Assembly: GCF_001949125.1 (NCBI RefSeq) | Contig: NZ_MSTI01000013.1 | Span: forward strand, 1-13,605 | Direction: 5' to 3' | Length of the DNA stretch: 13,605 bases | Origin: Deinococcus marmoris | GTDB lineage: Bacteria > Deinococcota > Deinococci > Deinococcales > Deinococcaceae | Shown: positions 1 to 10,856 of the stretch, piece after piece | Position numbering within the stretch: the first letter of the stretch is position 1 | How the letters are laid out: each line of letters starts with the position of its first letter | The notes under the pieces: generated by a model | The model's input: only the letters and a program-made list of their open reading frames with translations | Told to the model about the DNA's origin: nothing | Database searches by the model: none | Program-made: the position numbers and the translations under genes

Positions 1-1848
1 GCCGAACGCGAGGCCCGCGCGCTGGCAGGAGCGCAGGGGGCCGCCACGCAGGCCGCCCGCGCCGCCGAGGCCGCCCAGACCAATCTGGATTCCGCGCAGG
101 AAGCCGAGGCAGGCATTCCCAACCTGGAAGCCCGCGCCGACAAACTGCGCGAGGCCGAGGCCGACGCTGCCCGCCTCAAGCGTTCCGGCGGCACGCCCCA
201 GACCACCCACGCGCAGCCGCTGGAGTGGGACGAGGACGCCTTTCTGCTGGCCCGCACCGGGGCTGAAAAGGCCGAGAAGAACAGGCAGGAGCGCGTCAAG
301 ATCGAGGCCGAGCGATTGGGCCTGAATTCGGCGCTGGCCCGCTTCAAGGCCGAGGAAACGGCACAGACGCAGGAAACGGCAGAGCTGGAGCGCGTCAAAC
401 GCGACGGTCAGACCGCCAAGGCCGATCTGGAAGCCGCGCAGAAGGCGCTGGAGGAGGCCCGCCTCACCTCCGGGCTGGCCTCGTACCGCACGCACCTGCA
501 TGTGGGCGAGGACTGCCCGCTGTGTTTGCAGGAAGTCCGCGAACTGCCCGATGCACCGCACGCCGATCTGGGTGCAGCGCAGGACCGCGTGAAGGTGCTG
601 AGCGCCACGCTGGACGAGCGCCGCACCCGCTTCAGCGATCTGCGCGCTGCCCTGAAGGCCCGCGAGACGTGGCTGGCCGACAAGGAGGCCGAGAACCGCA
701 ACTGGCAGGAAGCCACCGGGCAGCGCGAAGTCGATTTACGCGCCGCCGAAGCTCTGGTGACGGGCGATCCGCAGACAGAAGCCCTGCGCCTGCTGGCCGG
801 GCTGGCGGGGCGCGTGCGGGCAGCCGGAACGGACCCCGCAGGAAAACGCCGCCAACTCCTGAATGACGTGACCGCCGTCCGCAAGCGCGTGCAGGAGGCG
901 GGTACGGCCCTTTCGCGTGCGGCGGGCGAGCTGGCAGGAGCCAACGCCACGCTGGCGGCGGCGCAGAACGCCTCGGCGGGCCGGGAGGCGGACGCCACGG
1001 AGGCCCAGGCCGCGCTGGACTCTGCCCTTTCCAGCCTGGGCATGGACGCTGCGCAGGCCAGAGCCGCCGCATTGCCCGAAAACGATATCGCCGCGCTGGA
1101 GGAAGCCGCCCGCACCCAGGCTGCCCAGCGGGCGCAACTGGCCGAGGCCCTGGCCGAACTGGAACGCCAACTGGGGGCCGCGCCCTTTGATCCGGCAGAA
1201 CTGTCGCAGGTGGGGCGTGACCTGACCGCCACCGACGCCGCCCTGGCTGCCGCCCGCGAACGCGCCGGGAGTCTGGCCGAGCAGGAACGCGCCGGACGCG
1301 AACGCCTGAAGCGTAAGGCCGAGATCGAGGCCCAGGCCGCCGATGCTGCCCGCAGCCTGGACACCTGGCAGACGCTGACCAACTCGCTGAAGGCCAACGA
1401 ATTCCAGCAATTCCTGCTGGCCGAGGTGGAGGCCCAACTGCTCACCCGCGCGGGCCTGCTGCTGCACGAGATCAGCGACGGGCGCTACCGCTTGGCCCTG
1501 GAAAAAGGCGAGTACATGGTGCAGGACCTGTGGAACGCGGGCGAGGTGCGCGGCGTCAAGACCCTCTCCGGCGGCGAGACGTTCCTGGCCTCCCTGTCGC
1601 TGGCGATTGCCCTGAGCGACTATCTGGCCGGGAACAAGATTCTGGGGGCGCTGTTTCTGGACGAGGGCTTCGGCACGCTGGACCCGCAGGCGCTGGAAGC
1701 TGTGGCGAACGCCCTGGAAAGCCTCCGCACCCAGGGCCGCATGGTGGGCATCGTCACCCATGTCGAAAGCCTCTCCGAACGCCTGCCCAGCCGCCTGCTG
1801 GTGACCAAAAGCGTGGCCGGAAGTAGCGTGCAGCGGATGGATCTGTAG
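1..1848 (+). CDS. sbcC: Exonuclease subunit SbcC (ATPase), 5' end outside window
   Basis: This is the C-terminal 615 codons of SbcC, the Rad50-like SMC-type ATPase that with the nuclease SbcD forms the SbcCD complex, which opens DNA hairpins and processes double-strand breaks in the cytoplasm. The frame is open from base 1, so the start lies to the left. Visible parts in order are a charged, alanine-rich coiled coil; a zinc-hook CPLC (cysteines at codons 172 and 175 of the visible part, bases 514-525); a second long coiled coil; and the C-terminal ATPase lobe with signature motif LSGGE (near base 1567), Walker B with D-loop LFLDEGFGTLD, and the H-loop in VTHVESL. The missing N-terminus should hold Walker A. 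A long - strand reading frame inside it is a composition shadow. The stop abuts the inverted repeat at 1849. The TTG at 316 is not the true start, since coding continues before it. Identification is firm. Confidence 0.95.
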   Translation, partial: AEREARALAGAQGAATQAARAAEAAQTNLDSAQEAEAGIPNLEARADKLREAEADAARLKRSGGTPQTTHAQPLEWDEDAFLLARTGAEKAEKNRQERVKIEAERLGLNSALARFKAEETAQTQETAELERVKRDGQTAKADLEAAQKALEEARLTSGLASYRTHLHVGEDCPLCLQEVRELPDAPHADLGAAQDRVKVLSATLDERRTRFSDLRAALKARETWLADKEAENRNWQEATGQREVDLRAAEALVTGDPQTEALRLLAGLAGRVRAAGTDPAGKRRQLLNDVTAVRKRVQEAGTALSRAAGELAGANATLAAAQNASAGREADATEAQAALDSALSSLGMDAAQARAAALPENDIAALEEAARTQAAQRAQLAEALAELERQLGAAPFDPAELSQVGRDLTATDAALAAARERAGSLAEQERAGRERLKRKAEIEAQAADAARSLDTWQTLTNSLKANEFQQFLLAEVEAQLLTRAGLLLHEISDGRYRLALEKGEYMVQDLWNAGEVRGVKTLSGGETFLASLSLAIALSDYLAGNKILGALFLDEGFGTLDPQALEAVANALESLRTQGRMVGIVTHVESLSERLPSRLLVTKSVAGSSVQRMDL

Positions 1849-1958
1849 GGCGCTGCGCGCCGTCTGAGGGTCAAGAGTCGAAGGGTCTAAGGAAGAGATA
1901 GACATGCGCTTCCCTTAGACCCTTCGACTTTCAGACCCTTAGACCGGCGCGCAGCGCC
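1849..1958. repeat. Long imperfect inverted repeat with degenerate octamers, between convergent genes
   Basis: The whole gap between the two convergent genes is one inverted repeat. The outer 14 bases (1849-1862, GGCGCTGCGCGCCG) pair perfectly with 1945-1958. The inner 17 bases (1876-1892) pair perfectly with 1913-1929, and the part between pairs with small bulges, leaving a loop of about 20 bases. Within the arms a degenerate 8-base unit of the form GGGTCTAA / GGGTCTGA / AAGTCGAA is repeated three to four times. It starts on the base after the sbcC stop and its last base is the first + strand base of the opposing gene's stop codon. A bidirectional terminator role is likely from position; the octamer structure suggests a dispersed intergenic repeat, which cannot be tested from one copy. 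Confidence 0.85.
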
Positions 1959-2983
1959 TACGCCACTTCCTCCCGCTCCAGCTTGGCGAAGATCATTCGC
2001 CCCACGTTGGTCTGCACGTTGTTGACCACCTGCACGCGGGCCTGCTTGCCCCGGAATTTCAGGCCGTCCTCCACCACCACCATCGTGCCGTCTTCCAGGT
2101 AGCCGACGCCCTGACCGGACTGCTGGCCGCCCTTGGTGATGGTCACGGCCAGCAGATCGCCCGCCTGCACCTGTGGTTTGAGGGCCACCGCCGCCTCGTT
2201 GACGCTCAGGACCGTGACGCCGTGCAGCTTGGCAATCTTACCCAGGTTGCCGTCGTTGGTCACGATCTGGCCGCCGGTTTCGCGGGCCAGCCGGATCAGC
2301 TTGTCGTCCACGCTCTTCAGGGCCGCGTCGTCCCAGTCCTCGATGCGGATGGGCTTCAGTTCGCGCAGTTCTTCCACCAGCCCCAGGCCGCGCTTGCCGC
2401 GCGTGCGCTTCTGCGCGTCGCCGCTGTCGGACAGCAGTTGAAGCTCGCGCAGGATAAACCCCGGCACCACCAGTTCGCCGTCCAGAAACCCGGCGCGCAC
2501 CAGTTCCAGAATGCGTCCGTCGATGATCACGTTGCTGTCCAGCAGCTTGCTGCCGCTGCGGCGGCGCACCTGTGGAAAGGCCAGCATCCCGAACGCCTCC
2601 GCGTGACCCACCGCAAAATTGACGAAGAACACCGCCAGGATCACCGTGACCAGCAGGTTCCAGAACCAGTTGAAGAAGGGCAGGCTCTGAAACAGGCTGC
2701 TTAAAAGGACACTGAGCAGTAGGGCCACGATCAGGCCGAAGGTGGCTGCCGCTACCGTGCGCGGCGACAGGCCCGCGTACCAGCGCGAGAAGCGGCCCAC
2801 GCTGCCGGTCAGCAGTTTCTCGGCGCGCGGGGCGAACAGCAGCGCGATCAGGCTGCCCGCCAGCATCAGGCTGAGGGTATTGACCCGGTTGAGGTCCGTG
2901 GGCTGCGCCGAGGCCAGCGCCTGCCCAGCCAGCCACCCCAGCAACAATCCCAGCCCCATGACAAACAGACGAACAGCCAGCAC
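1958..2983 (-). CDS. PIN-TRAM domain membrane protein (YacL-like)
   Basis: A 341-residue protein of the PIN/TRAM family related to YacL: a membrane-anchored putative RNase or RNA-binding protein whose biological target is not known. Four hydrophobic segments (about residues 2-23, 36-51, 76-98 and 103-126) precede a cytoplasmic PIN domain with acidic metal-site candidates D149 in LLDSNVIIDG, E180 in ILREL, D226 and D244 in VTNDGN. A TRAM domain follows at about 271-334, ending in GRMIFAKL. I chose the GTG start at 2983 because a TACACT box ends 7 bases upstream and the protein then begins straight into the first membrane segment. The longer frame from 3115 would add an arginine-rich stretch that is only the other frame of the upstream MFS gene's 3' end; an ATG at 2959 is a second alternative. 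It converges on sbcC. Confidence 0.88.
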   Translation of the reverse strand: MLAVRLFVMGLGLLLGWLAGQALASAQPTDLNRVNTLSLMLAGSLIALLFAPRAEKLLTGSVGRFSRWYAGLSPRTVAAATFGLIVALLLSVLLSSLFQSLPFFNWFWNLLVTVILAVFFVNFAVGHAEAFGMLAFPQVRRRSGSKLLDSNVIIDGRILELVRAGFLDGELVVPGFILRELQLLSDSGDAQKRTRGKRGLGLVEELRELKPIRIEDWDDAALKSVDDKLIRLARETGGQIVTNDGNLGKIAKLHGVTVLSVNEAAVALKPQVQAGDLLAVTITKGGQQSGQGVGYLEDGTMVVVEDGLKFRGKQARVQVVNNVQTNVGRMIFAKLEREEVA

Positions 2984-2990
2984 GCTCAGT

Positions 2991-2996
2991 AGTGTA
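2991..2996 (-). promoter_or_regulatory. -10 box TACACT, likely leaderless promoter of the PIN-TRAM gene
   Basis: On the - strand TACACT is followed by seven bases and then GTG. This is the TANNNT spacing of deinococcal leaderless genes. It lies in the 80-base gap after the MFS stop, so the PIN-TRAM gene can be transcribed on its own. No good -35 hexamer is visible. Confidence 0.55.
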
Positions 2997-3062
2997 GCGG
3001 CTGAGATGGTGTGAAACGGTTCAGACAGCAGAATTTGAGGCAGGCGACCCGCCCGGCTGCCC

Positions 3063-4439
3063 TCAACCGCCAGATCCGCCCTCCTGCGCCGCCGCCGTCC
3101 CCACTTTCGGGCCATCCTCCACCCGCCGGATCACCGGATTGAACAGTTGCGCCGCCGTCACCCCGGCCAGCAGCAGGCCCGCGACGATGGCGACGCTGCC
3201 CCCGGCATAGCGCGCCGCCAGCAGTCCGGCCAGCGCGGTGCTGAGGGGCGAGGTGAACTGCGCGATCAGGCGGCGCACACTGAACACCCGTCCCTGCATG
3301 GCGGGCGGCACCTGCGACTGCCAGATGCTCTGCGAGTGCGCGTTCATGGCCGGATAGGTCAGGCCCAGCACGAACAGCGCCGCACTGGCCCACAGCACTG
3401 TGGAGCTGAAGCCGAAGGCCGCCAGCGCCAGCCCGGACACGATCATCGGCAGCAGCACGCCCAGCACGCGCTGCGTTTTCAGGCCGCCCCAGACGCTGAT
3501 CAGGATGCCGCCCAGCACGCCGCCCACACTCTGCGTGATGGTCAGGGTGGCCAGCGCGGCGGTCAGGGTGCTGCCCCGACTCTGCCAGTCGGCGGCCAGG
3601 CCGAACTTGACGATCAACGGCTCCAGCACGCCCAGCCCGCTGCCGCACAGGTTGGCGACGGCAAAGGTGAGCAGCAGCGCCAGCAGCGGCTTTCGGCTCC
3701 CGATGAACTTCCAGCCGAAGGCCATGTCCTCCTTGAACGAGCGCGGCTGGCTGCGGTCCGTGACCTCCTGCGGGGACGGGACGTGCAGGCGCGAGAGGAC
3801 CACTGCGGCCAGCACGAAGCTCAGGCCGTCCACGGCGTAGGCGAAGGGCACGCCGTTTTGCAGGCCCGAGAGCCAACCGGGCAAGGCATCAGACTTTCGC
3901 AGCAGCGCGGGAACGCCGATCAGCAGGGCGGCCACCGCCGGACCCACCAGCCCGGCCAGACTCCAGATGGTCTGCATCATGCCGTTGGCGCGGGGCAGGC
4001 GGTCCCTGGGCACCAGCGTGGTGTAGCTGGCGTCGAAGGCCGAACCGTGGAAGGTCCCCACCAGCCCCATCAGGCCGGAGACGAGAACCAGAGTCCACAG
4101 CGGCGCGGCAGGCAGCAGCAGCAGCCCCAGAATGCCGAAGGTGAGCAGCGCGCCCAGCAGGTCTGCGGCCAGCATGATCGTGCGGCGGTCATGGCGGTCT
4201 GTCCACGTTCCGGCCAGCGGCGCAGTCAGGGTGGCGGCCAGACCCCAGGCCAGCGCCGTGGCCGACAGCGCCAGCGCCAGTTGCGGCTTCTGCTCGGCCA
4301 GCGGAAAGCGTGTGACCGTCAGGTAGATGTTGAAGGCGAAGCCTGCCACCGCCGATCCCAGCACGCTCAGGGCCTGAGAACTCCACAGCCACACGAAGGT
4401 GCGCCAGCCGTCGGGGGCGGGTTGGGGTGTAGAGGTCAT
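3063..4439 (-). CDS. MFS transporter (MFS_3/EntS-like exporter)
   Basis: A 458-residue major facilitator superfamily permease with about twelve hydrophobic segments, expected in the cytoplasmic membrane as a proton-coupled exporter. The loop between segments 2 and 3 carries the motif A-like GTWTDRHDRRTIM, and the short stretch GTFHGSAFDASYTTLVP with PRANGM downstream resembles the MFS_3 group that includes enterobactin and macrolide exporters. The central loop (around RSFKEDMAFGWKFI) is typical of the same group. The substrate cannot be read from the sequence. The ATG at 4439 is supported by a TAAATT box eight bases upstream. It lies 77 bases after the end of ppsR on the same strand, separated from it by a hairpin, so it probably has its own promoter. 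A long + strand frame over the same bases is a shadow. Confidence 0.9.
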   Translation of the reverse strand: MTSTPQPAPDGWRTFVWLWSSQALSVLGSAVAGFAFNIYLTVTRFPLAEQKPQLALALSATALAWGLAATLTAPLAGTWTDRHDRRTIMLAADLLGALLTFGILGLLLLPAAPLWTLVLVSGLMGLVGTFHGSAFDASYTTLVPRDRLPRANGMMQTIWSLAGLVGPAVAALLIGVPALLRKSDALPGWLSGLQNGVPFAYAVDGLSFVLAAVVLSRLHVPSPQEVTDRSQPRSFKEDMAFGWKFIGSRKPLLALLLTFAVANLCGSGLGVLEPLIVKFGLAADWQSRGSTLTAALATLTITQSVGGVLGGILISVWGGLKTQRVLGVLLPMIVSGLALAAFGFSSTVLWASAALFVLGLTYPAMNAHSQSIWQSQVPPAMQGRVFSVRRLIAQFTSPLSTALAGLLAARYAGGSVAIVAGLLLAGVTAAQLFNPVIRRVEDGPKVGTAAAQEGGSGG

Positions 4440-4447
4440 CTGAGTTC

Positions 4448-4453
4448 AATTTA
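4448..4453 (-). promoter_or_regulatory. -10 box TAAATT, likely leaderless promoter of the MFS gene
   Basis: On the - strand TAAATT stands eight bases before the ATG of the MFS gene, with no Shine-Dalgarno sequence between. This matches the TANNNT leaderless arrangement seen at several other starts in this window. The -35 region is not recognisable. Confidence 0.5.
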
Positions 4454-4455
4454 CG

Positions 4456-4512
4456 GCGCTGCGGAGGGCTGAGAACATAGGCCATCTGGCGGGGTGGCCC
4501 TCCGCTCAGCGC
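4456..4512 (-). terminator. Imperfect hairpin between ppsR and the MFS gene
   Basis: GCGCT-GCGGAGGG (4456-4468) is inverted as CCCTCCGC-TC-AGCGC (4498-4512), giving 13-base arms with a two-base bulge. A nested GGCCA/TGGCC stem (4480-4484 with 4495-4499) sits in the loop. On the - strand it starts five bases after the ppsR stop and ends just before the MFS -10 box. There is no T-tract, so it may be an attenuator, an mRNA 3'-end stabiliser or a Rho-assisted terminator. The role is inferred from position. Confidence 0.45.
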
Positions 4513-4516
4513 GGCT

Positions 4517-5338
4517 TCAGCGTCGCCTCAAGGCGCTCAGGATGCCCGCCGCGATTTCCTCCACGCTGGTACTGGTGGTGTCGCGCACCGGCAGGCCCAC
4601 GCGCTGGAACAGGCGTTCGGCGCGGCGGACCTCGAATTCGCACTGTTCGGGGCTGGCGTAGCGGCTGCCCGCCTTGCGCTGCGTGCGGATGGCGTGCAGG
4701 CGGCGCGGATCGATGGTCAGGCCGTACAGCTTGTCGCGGTGTTTTTCCAGCGGAACGGGCAAGGTCTCGCGCTCGAAGTCGTCCTCGGCCAGCGGGTAAT
4801 TGCTGGCGCGGATACCGTGTTGCAATGCCAGAAACAGGCTGGTGGGGGTCTTGCCCACCCGGCTCACGCCCACCAGAATCACGTCGGCCAGCCCGTACTG
4901 CTTGTCGCCTATGCCGTCGTCGGTGGCCAGGGCAAAATCCAGCGCCTCCATGCGGCCCAGGTACGCGCCCGCGTCGTGCATGTCGTGGTAACCGCCCACC
5001 GTGCGCGTGGCGGGTTGCTCCAGCTCTACCTCCAGATCGTTGATGCCGGGGGTCAACAGATCGAACAGGCGGGCGGGGGCGGCCTGCAACTCGGCCAGCA
5101 CGTCCGGCTGGGTCACGGTGGTAAAGAGGATGGGCTTCTCCCCCGCCGCACTCAGGGCCGCGACTTCCTGCGCCACCGCCCGCGCCGCCGCCACGTCCGC
5201 CGTGAAGGGCCGCGAGATGTAGCGCAGCGGCTGCCCCGGAAAATGGGCCAGCAGCGCGCGGGCGATGTTGTCGGCAGTCAGGCCGGTGTGGTCGCTGACG
5301 ATCAGCACCGGGCGGGCAGGCGGAGGGCTGGGGGTCAT
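4517..5338 (-). CDS. ppsR: PEP synthase regulatory protein (kinase/pyrophosphorylase, DUF299)
   Basis: A 273-residue member of the bifunctional serine/threonine kinase and phosphorylase family that controls PEP synthase or pyruvate phosphate dikinase: it inactivates the enzyme by ADP-dependent phosphorylation of a threonine next to the catalytic histidine and reactivates it by Pi-dependent removal. Visible marks are the N-terminal [11 protein letters not shown] (14-24), the family stretch [14 protein letters not shown] (129-142), the P-loop GVSRVGKT (157-164) and the following TPTSLFLA. The ATG at 5338 has a TGGAGG one base upstream, which is very short spacing; the longer frame to 5413 adds a proline/glycine-rich stretch with no family character and was not used. 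It is divergent from ppsA, its expected target, which strongly supports the PEP synthase-type role over the dikinase-type one. Confidence 0.93.
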   Translation of the reverse strand: MTPSPPPARPVLIVSDHTGLTADNIARALLAHFPGQPLRYISRPFTADVAAARAVAQEVAALSAAGEKPILFTTVTQPDVLAELQAAPARLFDLLTPGINDLEVELEQPATRTVGGYHDMHDAGAYLGRMEALDFALATDDGIGDKQYGLADVILVGVSRVGKTPTSLFLALQHGIRASNYPLAEDDFERETLPVPLEKHRDKLYGLTIDPRRLHAIRTQRKAGSRYASPEQCEFEVRRAERLFQRVGLPVRDTTSTSVEEIAAGILSALRRR

Positions 5339-5508
5339 GCCTCCAGGGTGACAGGTCCGGCCATTGGCTGTGGGTTGGCCGTGGGGCAATGGGGGTGTCC
5401 CTGCCCCCGCCACACCCCACGCCCGCCTAAACCCGTTAAGCTGTGGGGGTATCCAACACTAACCCAGATGCTTTTCGCTCTTTCTATCCCACAGCAACGG
5501 AGAAACCC
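5339..5508. promoter_or_regulatory. Divergent ppsR-ppsA control region
   Basis: These 170 bases must hold the promoters of both genes, but I see no convincing -35/-10 pair. Possible elements are a 7-base stem GGGGTGT (5392-5398) with ACACCCC (5412-5418), a near-identical direct repeat TGGGGGTRTCC at 5390-5400 and 5444-5454, and a CCATTG/CAATGG inverted pair. TAAGCT at 5437-5442 is a weak -10 candidate for ppsA and would give a leader of about 60 bases. The ppsA ribosome binding site GGAG (5499-5502) sits seven bases before the ATG. Confidence 0.45.
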
Positions 5509-7899
<2,391 letters not shown>

Positions 7900-7945
7900 G
7901 CTGACGACGGCGGGAAGGTGCGGTCAGGCGTTGGGAGAAGTTCCT

Positions 7946-8731
7946 TCAGCCCTGCCGCACCCGTCCCACATACGTCACGATCTGCCCGCCCACCCCTGCA
8001 ATCAACGCCGCCGCCTCCGCGAATCGGTACCCCACTTCCCCCGGCTGATGCGCGTCGCTGCCCAGCACAAACCCAATACCGCGCTTCACCGCCTCCGCAA
8101 CCAAGTCCGGCGAGGGATACGCCTCGGCCACGGGCTTGCGCCAGCCTGCCGTGTTGAAATCCAGACTCAGGCCAGCTTCCGCAACCGCGTCCAGCGCCCG
8201 CAACGCCGCCGCGCCGCCGGGGTCACGGTGGCCGAATTTCTTAGGCAGATCCAGATGCCCGATGGAGTCGAACAGGCCGGAGCGGGCCGCGCCTTCTATC
8301 AGCGCGTAGTAATCGCCGTACAGACCCGCCAGATCACGCGCCTCGTATTCAGCCACGAATTCCGGGTTGTCGAAGCCCCACGCGCCGATGTAATGCACGC
8401 TGCCGATCACGTAGTCCCAGTCGTGCGCGTTCAGTAGCCCTTCCACGAAACGCTCGGTGCCAGGGTGAAAGTCGGCCTCCAGACCCAGGCGCACGTCCAG
8501 GCGTCCGGCAAATTCGGCCTGCACGGCGCGGACCTCATCCACGTATTCCCGCAACTGGTCCAGGCGCATCCGCCACGGCGCGTCGTACCACGCGGGCATG
8601 GGGCAGTGATCGGTGAAGCACAGGCCCACTAAACCCGTGTCCAGGGCGGCCTGCGCGTACTCGCGGGGGGTGCCGGTGGCATGGCCGCACAGGGGGGTGT
8701 GCAGGTGGGAGTCGAACAGGCGAGAGAGCAT
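7946..8731 (-). CDS. hisJ: PHP-domain histidinol-phosphatase-like protein (HisJ family)
   Basis: A 261-residue metal-dependent phosphoesterase of the PHP superfamily, closest in layout to HisJ/HisK histidinol-phosphatases, which remove phosphate from L-histidinol phosphate in histidine synthesis. The metal ligands are visible in order: H9 and H11 in DSHLHTPLCGH with H17, D41-H42 in FTDHCP, E85 in LGLEADFHPG, H113 in GSVHYIG, H159-D161 in GHLDLPKKFG, and D226-H228 in LGSDAHQPGEVG. DFNTAGWRKP is also typical of the HisJ group. The ATG at 8731 has a TACGCT box seven bases upstream and no Shine-Dalgarno, so it is probably leaderless; the frame extends further upstream only into the EamA gene. No other histidine genes are nearby, so the substrate stays an inference from the family. 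Confidence 0.86.
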   Translation of the reverse strand: MLSRLFDSHLHTPLCGHATGTPREYAQAALDTGLVGLCFTDHCPMPAWYDAPWRMRLDQLREYVDEVRAVQAEFAGRLDVRLGLEADFHPGTERFVEGLLNAHDWDYVIGSVHYIGAWGFDNPEFVAEYEARDLAGLYGDYYALIEGAARSGLFDSIGHLDLPKKFGHRDPGGAAALRALDAVAEAGLSLDFNTAGWRKPVAEAYPSPDLVAEAVKRGIGFVLGSDAHQPGEVGYRFAEAAALIAGVGGQIVTYVGRVRQG

Positions 8732-8738
8732 GGGGGAC

Positions 8739-8744
8739 AGCGTA
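8739..8744 (-). promoter_or_regulatory. -10 box TACGCT, likely leaderless promoter of the PHP gene
   Basis: On the - strand TACGCT is followed by GTCCCCC and then ATG, the same seven-base spacing as at the PIN-TRAM gene. It lies in the 46-base gap after the EamA stop. The PHP gene may therefore have its own transcript besides readthrough from the exporter gene. Confidence 0.55.
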
Positions 8745-8777
8745 CGCGAGGGCAGAGGGTTCAGGAGCAGGGGGGCG

Positions 8778-9713
8778 TCAGTCCGCGCCGGGCACAGGGG
8801 CAGTCCGCCGCGCCGGGGGCCACACCCGCCGCCCAAACACATGCAGCAGCAGCCCCACGGCGATCAGCACCGCGCCCACCACCTTGCCGGGTGGAAAGAC
8901 CTCGTGATACACGATGGCGCTGGAGATCAGGCCGAAGACTGGCACCAGCAGGGACAGCGGCGCGACGCGCCCGGCCCCGTGCCGCTGGATCAGCAGGGAC
9001 CACACGCCGAAGCCCAGCACCGTGTTGGCCAGTCCCATGTACAGCACGGCGGCCCACAGTTCCCAGCCGCCGTGCAAAAGGGTGTGGGCCACCGCGTCCC
9101 AGCCGCTGACCACGCCGGACAGCAGGGTCAGCGGAATAGGGGCGATCAGGCTGCTCCAGATCACCAGCGAGAAGACGTTTGCCCCGCCCGAGGCCCGCAC
9201 CAGCAGGTTGCTGACCGCCCAGCCCAGCGCGGCCACCAGCGTCAGACCCAGCCCCAGAACGCTGACCTGCCCACCCGACAGCAGCCCGATGACCGCCATG
9301 CCTGCGAAGGCCAGCGTGATGCCCGCCGCCTGCCACGGCTGAATGCGTTCGCCCAGAAAGGCGGCAGCCAGCAGCGCCGTGAAGAACGCCTGAATCTGCA
9401 TCAGCAGCGAGGCCAGCCCGGCGTTGAGGCCCAGCGCAATCGCCAAGTACAGCAGCCCGAACTGCACCACGCCCACCGCCACGCCGTAGCCCCACAAAAT
9501 TCGGGCGGGAACGGCGGGAGGCCTGACAAAAAACACCGCCGGAACTGCCGCCACCGCAAAACGCAGGGCGGCCACCAGCAACGGCGGTGCATCGGCCACG
9601 GACCACTTGATCACCACGAAATTCAGACCCCAGATCAGTGTGATCAGCAGCGCCAGCAGCAGTCCGCGTGTCCCCAGGGGCTGGGTTCCGGGCGCGGGGG
9701 CAGAAACAGTCAT
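8778..9713 (-). CDS. eamA: EamA-type DMT exporter (possible cysteine/O-acetylserine efflux)
   Basis: A 311-residue drug/metabolite transporter superfamily permease with ten hydrophobic segments arranged as two EamA repeats. The first repeat begins with LITLIWGLNFVVIKW (23-37) and includes AGLASLLMQIQAFFTALLAA and the conserved FLGERI; the second includes SLVIWSSLIAPIPL (182-195) and RVAPLSLLVPVFGL (249-262). These blocks resemble E. coli EamA (YdeD), the cysteine and O-acetylserine exporter, more than generic DMT proteins, but that is from memory and the substrate needs an experiment. The C-terminal tail is basic and proline-rich. I chose the ATG at 9713, with a TACACT box nine bases upstream; the frame runs on far into the argF region as a shadow. 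It is divergent from argF and lies 46 bases before the PHP gene on the same strand. Confidence 0.88.
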   Translation of the reverse strand: MTVSAPAPGTQPLGTRGLLLALLITLIWGLNFVVIKWSVADAPPLLVAALRFAVAAVPAVFFVRPPAVPARILWGYGVAVGVVQFGLLYLAIALGLNAGLASLLMQIQAFFTALLAAAFLGERIQPWQAAGITLAFAGMAVIGLLSGGQVSVLGLGLTLVAALGWAVSNLLVRASGGANVFSLVIWSSLIAPIPLTLLSGVVSGWDAVAHTLLHGGWELWAAVLYMGLANTVLGFGVWSLLIQRHGAGRVAPLSLLVPVFGLISSAIVYHEVFPPGKVVGAVLIAVGLLLHVFGRRVWPPARRTAPVPGAD

Positions 9714-9722
9714 GTGTGAGGA

Positions 9723-9728
9723 AGTGTA
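9723..9728 (-). promoter_or_regulatory. -10 box TACACT, promoter of the EamA gene
   Basis: On the - strand TACACT lies nine bases before the ATG, two more than at the PIN-TRAM and PHP genes, so the transcript would have no leader or one of a couple of bases. It is in the 88-base divergent gap shared with argF. Confidence 0.5.
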
Positions 9729-9767
9729 GCGCCGGGCCGGAAAAGGCCGTCTCTCCTGGCTGGATGC

Positions 9768-9779
9768 ATGATTAAACAT
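9768..9779. promoter_or_regulatory. Palindrome ATGATTAAACAT upstream of argF, possible operator
   Basis: ATGATTAAACAT matches its own reverse complement at 10 of 12 positions and is AT-rich in a GC-rich region. It lies just left of the argF -10 box, over the -35/spacer region, where a repressor would block transcription. Its half-sites only partly resemble ARG boxes (TGNAT...ATNCA), so ArgR binding is a guess. Confidence 0.3.
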
Positions 9780-9787
9780 TCTTTGCG

Positions 9788-9793
9788 TATAAT
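9788..9793 (+). promoter_or_regulatory. -10 box TATAAT, leaderless promoter of the argF operon
   Basis: A perfect TATAAT is followed by CCTTGCCT and then the ATG of argF. With eight bases between box and start, the transcript would begin at or next to the start codon. It is the strongest promoter signal in the window; no good -35 hexamer stands 16 to 18 bases upstream. Confidence 0.7.
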
Positions 9794-9801
9794 CCTTGCC
9801 T

Positions 9802-10845
<1,044 letters not shown>

Positions 10846-10856
10846 GCGTTCGACGC

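Noticed and set aside
408..1905. Long - strand frames of 345 and 389 codons opposite sbcC
   Set aside because: Composition shadows of an alanine-rich GC-rich gene; no domain pattern, and the sense frame has all SbcC motifs.
3147..4472. 441-codon + strand frame opposite the MFS gene
   Set aside because: Q/G/R/H-rich repetitive product with no recognisable domain; antisense of a membrane protein gene.
7900..7945. Possible terminator CTGAC (7901-7905) with GTCAG (7923-7927) between ppsA and the PHP gene
   Set aside because: Only a 5-base stem with a long loop and no T-tract; not convincing even though the genes converge.
8613..9719. 368-codon + strand frame opposite the PHP and EamA genes
   Set aside because: Crosses two real genes and is rich in Q, H, R and G without domain motifs.
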